DNA of 64,000 bases from Demequina sp. NBRC 110056 (lineage in GTDB: Bacteria; Actinomycetota; Actinomycetes; Actinomycetales; Demequinaceae): the NCBI RefSeq assembly GCF_002090155.1, contig NZ_BBRM01000007.1:1-64000 (forward strand), read 5' to 3'. Positions 29,921 to 37,290 of this stretch are shown one piece after another (position 1 is the stretch's first letter; the number at the start of each line of letters is the position of its first letter). The notes beneath the pieces are model-generated. The model was given only the letters and a program-made list of their open reading frames with translations, did no database searches and had not been told where the DNA came from. The position numbers and the translations under genes are program-made.

Positions 29921-30589
29921 TCAGCTGGCAGCCGCGTCCAGGGCCGCGGGGATCGGGGTGTCGCCGCCGACGAGCTCCCACTGGTGGCCCGCGGTGGCGG
30001 GCCGGTCGAGGACGTCGGCGATGACGTGCGCGACGTCGGCGCGCGAGATCTGGCCGCGGTCGACCTCGGGAGCGACGCGCACCTTGCCGGCGGCGGGCTC
30101 GTCCGTCAGGCCGCCCGGGCGGATGATCGTCCACGCGAGACCCGAGTCGCGCAGCGCCGCGTCGGCGTCGCGCTTGGCCTCGACGTAGGCCTTCCACACC
30201 GGCTCGACGTCGTCGGGCAGGCGCTGGTCGACACCGATGGCGCTGACCTGCACGAACCGCTCGATCCCGGCGGCCTTGGCTCCGGCGATCGACTTGAGCG
30301 AGCCCTCGAGGTCGACGGTGCGCTTGCGGTCGATGTTGCCGTCGGGGCCGCCGCCGGCCGTGAACACGACGGCGTCGCAGCCGTCGAGCACCGCGGCGAA
30401 GTCCGCCTCGGACGCGGACTCGATGTCGAGCCCCTTGGGGTCCGCGCCCATCGCGGCGAGGTCCAGCAGCTGCTGCTGGCCGCGCGCGAGCGGGACCACC
30501 TGCTTGCCGCGGCCCACGAGGATGGGGATGAGCTGAAGGGCGACCTTGCCGTGGCCGCCCACGATGGCGATGCGCTGTGGTGTCGTCAT
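29921..30589 (-). CDS. NAD(P)-binding atypical SDR family protein
   Basis: A 222-residue protein with an N-terminal Rossmann motif (IAIVGGHGKVALQLI) and the NAD(P)-binding, NmrA/YwnB-like fold (AVVFTAGGGPDGN, RFVQVSAIGVD, WTIIRPGGLTDEP). The YxxxK catalytic pair of classical short-chain dehydrogenases is represented only by YVEAKRDAD, so the protein may be an oxidoreductase or a nucleotide-sensing protein. GGAGGG precedes the ATG. It is monocistronic and convergent with ino1. The substrate is unknown. Confidence 0.85.
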   Translation of the reverse strand: MTTPQRIAIVGGHGKVALQLIPILVGRGKQVVPLARGQQQLLDLAAMGADPKGLDIESASEADFAAVLDGCDAVVFTAGGGPDGNIDRKRTVDLEGSLKSIAGAKAAGIERFVQVSAIGVDQRLPDDVEPVWKAYVEAKRDADAALRDSGLAWTIIRPGGLTDEPAAGKVRVAPEVDRGQISRADVAHVIADVLDRPATAGHQWELVGGDTPIPAALDAAAS

Positions 30590-30693
30590 CCCTCCACCAT
30601 GCCGGGCCGCGGCGCCGCGCGCATCCTCGTTCGCGCCGAGCGAGACTGGGAATGCGCCGGTGCGCTCAGAACCTGGGAGTCAGCACCTGAGAG

Positions 30694-31074
30694 TCAGGGC
30701 TTGGGGTCGGGACCGAACTGGTTCGCGCCCTGGGTACCGGGGATGAAGCCGACGACGAAGGTGATGAGCGGGATCACGAGGCCCAGCAGCGAGAAGCCGC
30801 CGTGGGCGTTGATGTCCTGGTAGCGACGCCAGTTCACCGCGAGCGTCGGAATGATGAACGCGAGGCCCAGCACGATGCTCAGCACCGTGGCGATGATCGC
30901 GAGCCACGACCCCGAGCCCTCGTCCTGGGCGTTCAGGCCCGCGGCGGCCGCCCACAGGAGCACCAGGCCGAGGCCGATGAGGTACAGCGTGATGTGAAAG
31001 CCCCAGAACTCGCGCCGGCGCGAGCGACCCGAGAACTGCGCGTACTTGCTGAGACCGATCCGAAAGCCTTCCAC
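30694..31074 (-). CDS. DUF805 family membrane protein
   Basis: A 126-residue protein with the DUF805 signature: an N-terminal amphipathic start (GLSKYAQFSGRSRRREFWGF), three transmembrane helices, and VNWRRYQDINAHGG before a short tail rich in Gly, Pro and Asn. Function of the family is unknown. The GTG start follows GGGAGG. Two paralogues lie at 31879-32625 and 32627-33046 on the same strand. Confidence 0.85.
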   Translation of the reverse strand: MEGFRIGLSKYAQFSGRSRRREFWGFHITLYLIGLGLVLLWAAAAGLNAQDEGSGSWLAIIATVLSIVLGLAFIIPTLAVNWRRYQDINAHGGFSLLGLVIPLITFVVGFIPGTQGANQFGPDPKP

Positions 31075-31157
31075 GGCATCCTCCCTGATGCGACGCGTGG
31101 GCGCGTCGTCGTCACCACGCTAGCCCGCGCATCGGCGCTGCGGGCGGTGCACCGCCG

Positions 31158-31805
31158 TCAGGCGACGCGCCGGCTCGCGATGAGCGCGACGCCGAGCGCG
31201 GCCATCATCGCGCCGCCGGCAGCGCGCACCGACGCGATGCGGCGCGGGGAACGCGCGAACCACCGGCGCGCGCCCGAGGCCGCGAGTGCGTAGGTGCCGT
31301 CGCACACGATCGCGATGACGGTGAACACCAGTCCGAGCAAGAGGATCTGCGCCCATGCCGGCCCCGCCGCGGGCTCCACGAACTGCGGCAGCACGGCGGC
31401 CACGAAGACCAGCGTCTTGGGGTTCGTCACGCCGACCACGAACGACTCGGCCAGCACGCGACGTGACGAGACCGCGGGAGCCGCGAGCGCATCGGCCGCA
31501 AGCACGTCGAGTCCCTCACGGCGGTGCCGCACCGCCTGGACTCCCAGGTAGATCAGGTACAGCCCGCCCGCCATCTTGAGGACGGTGAACGCGACGGCCG
31601 AGGCCGCGATGATCGCCCCGACCCCCACCGCGACGAGCACCGCGAAGACCACGAAGCCTCCGGCGTTGCCGACGACGCTGAGGAGCGCCTCGCGGCGGCC
31701 GTGCTGGAGGGCGCGGCCGACGATGAACAGGACGCTCGGTCCCGGGATGGCGATGACGACGAACGACAGCGCGGCGAAGGCGAGCAGCGTGTCCCAGTCG
31801 ATCAT
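31158..31805 (-). CDS. LysE family translocator (RhtB type)
   Basis: A 215-residue membrane protein with five or six transmembrane helices and the LysE/RhtB signature IPGPSVLFIVGRALQHGRRE near residue 20 and FVVGVTNPKTLVFVAAVLPQF near 125. The family exports amino acids (lysine, homoserine, threonine) or related solutes; the substrate cannot be read from sequence. The ATG at 31805 lies six bases after TAGCCT, so the message is probably leaderless. It interrupts the series of DUF805 genes. Confidence 0.9.
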   Translation of the reverse strand: MIDWDTLLAFAALSFVVIAIPGPSVLFIVGRALQHGRREALLSVVGNAGGFVVFAVLVAVGVGAIIAASAVAFTVLKMAGGLYLIYLGVQAVRHRREGLDVLAADALAAPAVSSRRVLAESFVVGVTNPKTLVFVAAVLPQFVEPAAGPAWAQILLLGLVFTVIAIVCDGTYALAASGARRWFARSPRRIASVRAAGGAMMAALGVALIASRRVA

Positions 31806-31811
31806 GCGCTC

Positions 31812-31817
31812 AGGCTA
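31812..31817 (-). promoter_or_regulatory. -10 box TAGCCT of the lysE-type gene, leaderless
   Basis: On the minus strand TAGCCT is followed by GAGCGC and then ATG; no ribosome binding site fits between. Confidence 0.5.
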
Positions 31818-31878
31818 GAGCCGTGGGCGAGGTCCCGGGAAGGGGTCGAGCGGGAGCGCGCCTCCTGTGCGGGCGGGT

Positions 31879-32625
31879 CTACTGCGCGGGCGGGTCGTCG
31901 CGTCGAGGCTGGTCCTCGCGCTGTCCGGGGGTCGCCCACACGTCGTCGGAGCTCGCGGGTGCCGAGCCATCGGCAGGCGGCGCGACCGGCGCTTGGTAGC
32001 CGGGGTGGCCGCCGGGCGCAGGGTAGGAAGGCGCAGGGTAGGACGGTGCGGCCGGGGGCGCGGGCTGGGCCGGGTTCGTGGGCTGCGCGGGTTGCGCGCC
32101 GTAGCCGGGAGCGATCGCGCCGGGCTGCGCGTAGCCGGAAGCGCCATACCCCGGTGCGCCGTACGCGGGAGCCTGCGGGCGCTCGTGCGCCTTCGGGTCC
32201 TCGCCCCACCGGTTGGCGCCGCGCTCCGAGTCGAGGAACGCCATGATCAGCGGCACGATGCCGAGACTCGCGAGGTTGAGCCACAGCCAGTGGCCGGTCT
32301 GGCCCATGTCGTGCAGTCGACGGGCCCACACGGCGTACGTCGGGATCGCGAGGGCGAGCCACACGACGAACATCAGCACGCCGCCCAGGATGATGAGGCC
32401 CCAGCTGATGTCGCCCACCGCGTCCGACGGGACCGAGCCGTCGGGGTTGACCTGCTCGGCGACCGGCACGAAGGCGGCGAACACCAGGACGTAGAAGAGG
32501 ATCGCGACGGGCAGCGACACGAGCGCGGTGAAGAGGTACCACCACCAGAACTCCGAGCGCCGCGCGCGTCCCGAGAACTCCGCGTACTTGCTGAAGCAGG
32601 ACTTGGTCGCCGCGCCGAAGCTCAT
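31879..32625 (-). CDS. DUF805 family membrane protein with Pro/Ala/Tyr-rich tail
   Basis: A 248-residue protein. Residues 1-145 are a DUF805 unit (FSKYAEFSGRARRSEFWWW, WARRLHDMGQTGHW) with about four transmembrane helices. The remaining 100 residues are a disordered tail with repeats of Pro-Ala-Tyr-Gly (APGYGASGYAQPG, SYPAPSYPAPGG), probably cytoplasmic. The ATG lies one base after the stop codon of the preceding DUF805 gene (TGACATG), so the two are co-translated. Family function is unknown. Confidence 0.85.
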   Translation of the reverse strand: MSFGAATKSCFSKYAEFSGRARRSEFWWWYLFTALVSLPVAILFYVLVFAAFVPVAEQVNPDGSVPSDAVGDISWGLIILGGVLMFVVWLALAIPTYAVWARRLHDMGQTGHWLWLNLASLGIVPLIMAFLDSERGANRWGEDPKAHERPQAPAYGAPGYGASGYAQPGAIAPGYGAQPAQPTNPAQPAPPAAPSYPAPSYPAPGGHPGYQAPVAPPADGSAPASSDDVWATPGQREDQPRRDDPPAQ

Positions 32626-32626
32626 G

Positions 32627-33046
32627 TCAGGCCTCCGGTCCGCGCTCGAGCTCCTTGGGGTCGGGCCCGTAGCGGTTGGGACCCACCGTGCCGTCGAAGA
32701 ACGACAGGATGAAGATCACGATCGGCAGGAAGAACAGGAACAGTAGCCACCAGGCCGACTTGTCCTGGTCGTGCAGGCGACGCACCGTCACGGCCCACGT
32801 GGGGATCAGCAGGAACAGCGACACCGCCGACGTCAGGCCGATCATGATCCAGCCCGACAGTCGCACGTCCGCCGGATCGAAGGTCCAGCCCTCGTAGGCG
32901 TCGCCGAGGGTGACCGCGGTGAACGCGAGCAGCGCGAAGACCACGAGGTAGCCCGTGATGATGAACCACCAGTACTCGCGCCGGCGCGCTCGCTGGTGGA
33001 AGTCCGCGTACTGCCCGATCCCCTTGAAGAACCATCCGACTGTCAT
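32627..33046 (-). CDS. DUF805 family membrane protein
   Basis: A 139-residue protein with the DUF805 plan: GIGQYADFHQRARRREYWWF at the N terminus, four transmembrane helices, VRRLHDQDKSAWW and a GPNRYGPDPKELERG tail. The ATG at 33046 follows GGGAAGGGAGC; longer in-frame starts have no ribosome binding site. It is the first gene of a pair with the longer paralogue downstream. The NRYGPDPK ending is shared with the copy at 30694-31074 (NQFGPDPK), supporting recent duplication. Confidence 0.85.
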   Translation of the reverse strand: MTVGWFFKGIGQYADFHQRARRREYWWFIITGYLVVFALLAFTAVTLGDAYEGWTFDPADVRLSGWIMIGLTSAVSLFLLIPTWAVTVRRLHDQDKSAWWLLFLFFLPIVIFILSFFDGTVGPNRYGPDPKELERGPEA

Positions 33047-33132
33047 GCCTGCTCCCTTCCCTGCGGACACCCTATCCGGCGCGAGCCTGCTCGCGGACGC
33101 CAACCACCGCATCGGCCCTCCCGCCCCACCCC

Positions 33133-33138
33133 TAGGCT
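33133..33138 (+). promoter_or_regulatory. -10 box TAGGCT of the MFS gene, leaderless
   Basis: TAGGCT ends six bases before the ATG at 33145 with no room for a ribosome binding site. Confidence 0.5.
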
Positions 33139-33144
33139 GTCGCC

Positions 33145-34455
33145 ATGTCCTTCGCGTCCGACCTGCGCCACCTGTGGCACGCGAAGGGCTTCCGACACCT
33201 GGCGTACGTGCGGCTGCTGTCGCAGGGCGGCGACGGCATGTTCCAGGTCGGCATCGCCGCGGCGTTCTTCTTCGACCCGACGACGGCGACCACGCCGGAG
33301 GCGATCGCGGCCGGCTTCGCGGTGCTGCTCGCCCCGTTCACGATCGTCGGGCCGTTCGTCGGGCCGCTCATCGACCGCTGGCAGCGCCAGCGCATCCTGC
33401 TCGTCGGCAACCTCGTGCGGCTCGTGCTCGTGGGCGGGATCCTCGCCCTGCTCGCGCTCGGCGCGCCCCTGTGGACCCTGTACGTCACCGCGCTGCTGAC
33501 GCTGTCGGTCAACCGCTTCCTGCTGGCCGCGATGACGGCCGGCCTGCCGCGCGTGGTGGCTCCCGAGGACTTGCTCACCGCGAACGCGATCCTGCCGACG
33601 CTCGGCACGGTCGCGGCGGCGATCGGCGGCGCGATCGGCGGCGTCGTCACGTTCCTGGCGCCGGACGCCTCCGACGCAGGCCTCGCCAGCGCCGCGCTCG
33701 GCTGCTCGGGCCTCGCCTTCGGCCTGTCCTCGTGGGCGACCGTGCTCATCGGCCGTCGCACGCTCGGCCCGGAGAACCCGCTCAAGCGGCTGCGGCTCGT
33801 CGCGCAGGTGCGCGAGCTGGGCACCGAGCTCGCCGTCGCGGTGCGCTACCTCCACGCGCGAGTCACGCCGTTCCAGGCGCTCGGCGTCATGGCGGCGCAG
33901 CGGCTGCTCTACGGGATTATGTTCGTCGCTTCCATCCTCATCTCGCGCGAGGTGCTCGGCGACCCGGACAAGCCCGAGGAGGCCCTGGGTCGGTTCACGA
34001 TCGTGGTGGGCTTCGCCGCCGTGGGCTTCGGCCTCGCGGCCGTCCTGACGCCGGTGTTCAAGGAGCGGTTCTCCCGCCACTCGTGGATCGTGCTGTGCCT
34101 GTGCGTCGGCGCGGCAGGCCAGGCGCTGCTCGCGATCTCCGCCGAGCCCTGGGCGCTCCTCGGCGCCGCCGTCGTGGTGTCGTTCGCCGTGCAGGGCGGC
34201 AAGATCGCCGTCGACACCATCGTGCAGCGCGACACGGAGGACCACGTGCGGGGCCGGGCATTCACGCTCTACGACATGGCGTACAACGTGGCGTTCATCT
34301 CGAGCGCCGTGATCGGCGGGCTGCTGCTGCCCGACGACGGCTACTCGCGTCCGCTCATGGCCTCGCTCGTCGTCGTGTACCTGCTGGTGGCCGCGGTGTT
34401 CTCCCGTGCCCCTCGCGTGCCGTCCCCGGCGCCCGCGTCTCCCTCCTCTCGGTAG
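33145..34455 (+). CDS. MFS transporter (EntS-like exporter group)
   Basis: A 436-residue major-facilitator protein with twelve predicted transmembrane helices, LIDRWQRQRILLVGN as the loop 2-3 motif, and a central cytoplasmic loop near residues 200-225. The family includes drug and siderophore exporters; there is no neighbouring biosynthetic gene that would identify a substrate. It is divergent from the DUF805 pair and apparently transcribed without a leader. Confidence 0.85.
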   Translation: MSFASDLRHLWHAKGFRHLAYVRLLSQGGDGMFQVGIAAAFFFDPTTATTPEAIAAGFAVLLAPFTIVGPFVGPLIDRWQRQRILLVGNLVRLVLVGGILALLALGAPLWTLYVTALLTLSVNRFLLAAMTAGLPRVVAPEDLLTANAILPTLGTVAAAIGGAIGGVVTFLAPDASDAGLASAALGCSGLAFGLSSWATVLIGRRTLGPENPLKRLRLVAQVRELGTELAVAVRYLHARVTPFQALGVMAAQRLLYGIMFVASILISREVLGDPDKPEEALGRFTIVVGFAAVGFGLAAVLTPVFKERFSRHSWIVLCLCVGAAGQALLAISAEPWALLGAAVVVSFAVQGGKIAVDTIVQRDTEDHVRGRAFTLYDMAYNVAFISSAVIGGLLLPDDGYSRPLMASLVVVYLLVAAVFSRAPRVPSPAPASPSSR

Positions 34456-34504
34456 GAAGGGTGCGCGGCTCGCCGCGCCTATACGTGCGGCCTGGTCGGG
34501 CAGA

Positions 34505-35113
34505 TCAGTCCTCGACGAGCCCCTGGGGACGCGAACCGCGCGACGGGTTGCCGTCCACGGCGGTCACGGGCGCCGATGCGCGCGCGGCGTCGCGCGCCCG
34601 TCCCGTGGGGCCGGCGAGGGCGGCGTTGGCGAGCGACCCGAGCCCGACCACGGCGGTCAGTGCGGCGAACCCCCACTCGCCGCGCAGCGCGGCCAGGACG
34701 GCCGCGAGCAGCACCAGGCCGCCGGGCACGGCGGCGAGTCCCACGAGCGATCCGCTCGCGGCGCCCCGCATGATCCGGTGTGCCTTGACGATGAGGAGGA
34801 CCGCAAAGGCGATCCCCGCGAGGCCGGCCACCGTGATCGCGACCGCGCCCCACAGCCGCGCGCTCTCGGCGCCACCGGGCGCATCGAGCGCCTCCACGGT
34901 GAGCGCGACGCCCACGAGCATCAGGGCGCCGGCGGCGAGCGCGCCGGCGCTCGCCGCCACCCAGGTCACGGGCAGCACGGGGTAGGCGCGGATCACACCG
35001 TGTCGCCGCGAGGGCATGGCAGCTCCCGCCAAGGCCCACAGCAAGGCGACGGCGCAGGCGAGCACGGCCGCGATGATGCCGGCGACGACCGGGATGGCGA
35101 CGATGGTGAGCAC
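34505..35113 (-). CDS. hypothetical membrane protein, 202 aa
   Basis: Six or so hydrophobic segments in 180 residues, beginning LTIVAIPVVAGIIAAVLACA, followed by a short polar C-terminal tail. I do not recognise the family. The GTG at 35113 sits six bases after TAGCGT (35120-35125), a -10 box that includes the stop codon of the cca gene upstream, so it may have its own leaderless transcript besides read-through from cca. It converges on the MFS gene. Confidence 0.7.
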   Translation of the reverse strand: MLTIVAIPVVAGIIAAVLACAVALLWALAGAAMPSRRHGVIRAYPVLPVTWVAASAGALAAGALMLVGVALTVEALDAPGGAESARLWGAVAITVAGLAGIAFAVLLIVKAHRIMRGAASGSLVGLAAVPGGLVLLAAVLAALRGEWGFAALTAVVGLGSLANAALAGPTGRARDAARASAPVTAVDGNPSRGSRPQGLVED

Positions 35114-35122
35114 GGGCTCACG

Positions 35123-36583
35123 CTACGCGCCTTGGCCCTCCCACCACGCGACGAGCTCCTCGCGCGCGCGCTCGGGAGACAGTGGACCGTGCTCCATGCG
35201 CAGCTCGAGCATGTGCTTGTACGCCATGCCGACCTCGCGCCCGGGGCCGATCCCAAGGATCTGCATGATCTCGTTGCCGTCGAGGTCGGGACGGATCGCG
35301 TCGATCTCCTCCTTCTCGCGCAGCTCGGCGATGCGCTGCTCGAGGTCGTCGTACGCGAAGGACAGGCGGTCGGCGCGGCGGCGGTTGCGGGTCGTGACGT
35401 CCGCGCGGGTGAGCCGGTGGAGCCGCTCGAGCTGGTCGCCCGCGTCGGTGACGTAGCGGCGCACGGCGGAGTCCGACCACCGCGCGTCCACGTAGCCGTG
35501 GAAGCGGAGGTGCAGCTCGACCAGGTGCGTGACCGCGGCGATGGTGTCCTTGTCGAACCGCAGCTCCTTCATGCGGCGCCGCGTCATCTTCGCCCCCACC
35601 ACCTCGTGGTGATGGAAGGAGACGCCCCCGCCCGGCTCGTGGCGCTTGGTGGGCGGCTTGCCGATGTCGTGGAGCAGCGCGGCGAGCCGCAGCACGAGGT
35701 CCGGGCCGGGCACGGCGCCGTCCGGCGCGGTCTCGAGGTCGATCGCCTGCTCCACCACGGTCAGGGTGTGCTCGTAGACGTCCTTGTGGTGGTGGTGCTC
35801 GTCGACCTCGAGCTTGAGCGCGGGCAGCTCGGGCAGCACGTGCGCGGCGATGCCGGAGTCGACCAGCGCGCCGAGGCCCACGCGGGGCGACGACCCGAGC
35901 ATGAGCTTGCACAGCTCGTCGCGAACCCGTTCGGCGGACACGATCGTGATGCGGTCGGCGAGCCGGGACATCGCGGAGAACGTCGCCGGCTCGATCTCGA
36001 AGCCCAGCTGCGAGGCGAACCGCGCCGCGCGCATCATCCGCAGCGGGTCGTCGCCGAAGGACACCTCGGGCTCGACGGGGGTGCGCAGCAGCCCGCCCGC
36101 GAGGTCCGCGAGGCCGCCGTGCAGGTCGACGAACTCGCGCGCCGGCAGTCGCACCGCCATGGCGTTGATGGTGAAGTCGCGCCGCGCGAGGTCGCCGTCG
36201 AGCGAGGTGCCGAACGCGACCACCGGCTTGCGGGTCACGCCGTCGTACTCGTCCGCGCGATACGTCGTGATCTCGACGACCAGGTCTCCCCGACGCCCGC
36301 CGATGGTCCCGAACTCGCGGCCCATGTCCCAGGTGGAGCGCGTCCACTGCCGCAGCAGGCGCTCCGTCTCGTCCGGCTTGGCCGAGGTCGCGAAGTCGAG
36401 GTCGGAGCTCGAACGGCCCAGGAACGCGTCGCGCACGGGGCCGCCGACGAGCGCGATCTCGTGCCCGGCGGCCGAGAACGACTCGGCCAGCTCGATGATC
36501 TCGGGCGGGAGCGCGTTCCACAGCAGCTCAGCACGCTGCCGCAGCACGTCGATGGGGGGAGGGGTGTCACTCACGCCCACCAT
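35123..36583 (-). CDS. cca: CCA tRNA nucleotidyltransferase with HD domain
   Basis: A 486-residue class II nucleotidyltransferase that adds or repairs the 3' CCA of tRNA. The N-terminal catalytic core shows LVGGPVRDAFLGR, DLDFAT and the RRDFTINAMAVRL motif; after the neck and body domains comes an HD phosphohydrolase domain with LLHDIGKPPTKR (residues about 260-360). This is the usual actinobacterial (PcnB-annotated) form. It is divergent from the NUDIX gene, as in many actinobacteria near oriC. Confidence 0.93.
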   Translation of the reverse strand: MVGVSDTPPPIDVLRQRAELLWNALPPEIIELAESFSAAGHEIALVGGPVRDAFLGRSSSDLDFATSAKPDETERLLRQWTRSTWDMGREFGTIGGRRGDLVVEITTYRADEYDGVTRKPVVAFGTSLDGDLARRDFTINAMAVRLPAREFVDLHGGLADLAGGLLRTPVEPEVSFGDDPLRMMRAARFASQLGFEIEPATFSAMSRLADRITIVSAERVRDELCKLMLGSSPRVGLGALVDSGIAAHVLPELPALKLEVDEHHHHKDVYEHTLTVVEQAIDLETAPDGAVPGPDLVLRLAALLHDIGKPPTKRHEPGGGVSFHHHEVVGAKMTRRRMKELRFDKDTIAAVTHLVELHLRFHGYVDARWSDSAVRRYVTDAGDQLERLHRLTRADVTTRNRRRADRLSFAYDDLEQRIAELREKEEIDAIRPDLDGNEIMQILGIGPGREVGMAYKHMLELRMEHGPLSPERAREELVAWWEGQGA

Positions 36584-36732
36584 CGTCCCAGATCACCTGC
36601 GCGCCGCCCGGACGGCGAGCTCCCTCCTCCACACCGCGCTCCGGAGGCGAAGCGCGCAGAGGACGTTCCTCCAGGAGGTGGGGATAGGCAGAGGGCGGGG
36701 CGCCGCTGCCCGGGCCCGCGTCACCGGCTCGT

Positions 36733-36738
36733 TAGAGT
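36733..36738 (+). promoter_or_regulatory. -10 box TAGAGT of the NUDIX-DUF6049-murJ operon
   Basis: TAGAGT ends six bases before the ATG at 36745, pointing to a leaderless operon transcript. Confidence 0.5.
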
Positions 36739-36744
36739 GAGCGC

Positions 36745-37290
36745 ATGTCTCGTCCGTCCGATCCGCGCCCGTCGGCCACCCCCCGGCCGCCCGCGGGTCA
36801 CGCGCTGCGGCAACGGCGCGAGGCAGCGGCACGGCGCGCCGCGCAGCTTCCCGTCTCGAACGAGACCTCGGCCGGGGGCATCGCCATCCGCGTGGAGAAC
36901 GGCGTCGCGTTCGCGGCGTGCATCGGACGGCGCAACAGGGCCGGCCGCCTCGAGTGGTGCCTGCCCAAGGGTCACATCGAGGGCGACGAGACCCCGGAGG
37001 AGGCGGCGATCCGCGAGGTCGCCGAGGAGACCGGGATCGATGCGGAGATCCTGCGGCCCATCGGCATCATCGACTACTGGTTCACGGGGGACGACCGTCG
37101 CGTGCACAAGGTGGTCCATCACTTCCTCATGGAGGCGAAGGGCGGCACCATCACCACCGAGAACGACCCCGACCAGGAGGCCGAGGTCGCGGAGTGGATC
37201 CCCGTGAGCGACCTCGGCTCGCGGCTCGCGTTCCCGAACGAGCGCAAGATGGCCTACGTCGCCGCCGAGCTGCTCGCGATCGCGACGTGA
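36745..37290 (+). CDS. NUDIX hydrolase
   Basis: A 181-residue protein with a complete Nudix box, GHIEGDETPEEAAIREVAEE followed by TGI, preceded by LEWCLPK. A basic N-terminal extension of about 40 residues comes first. It hydrolyses a nucleoside diphosphate linked to another group; the substrate is unknown, but the mycobacterial equivalent beside the murJ cluster has been called MutT4. Its stop codon overlaps the next gene's start (GTGA), so it is translationally coupled to the DUF6049 and murJ genes. Confidence 0.92.
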   Translation: MSRPSDPRPSATPRPPAGHALRQRREAAARRAAQLPVSNETSAGGIAIRVENGVAFAACIGRRNRAGRLEWCLPKGHIEGDETPEEAAIREVAEETGIDAEILRPIGIIDYWFTGDDRRVHKVVHHFLMEAKGGTITTENDPDQEAEVAEWIPVSDLGSRLAFPNERKMAYVAAELLAIAT

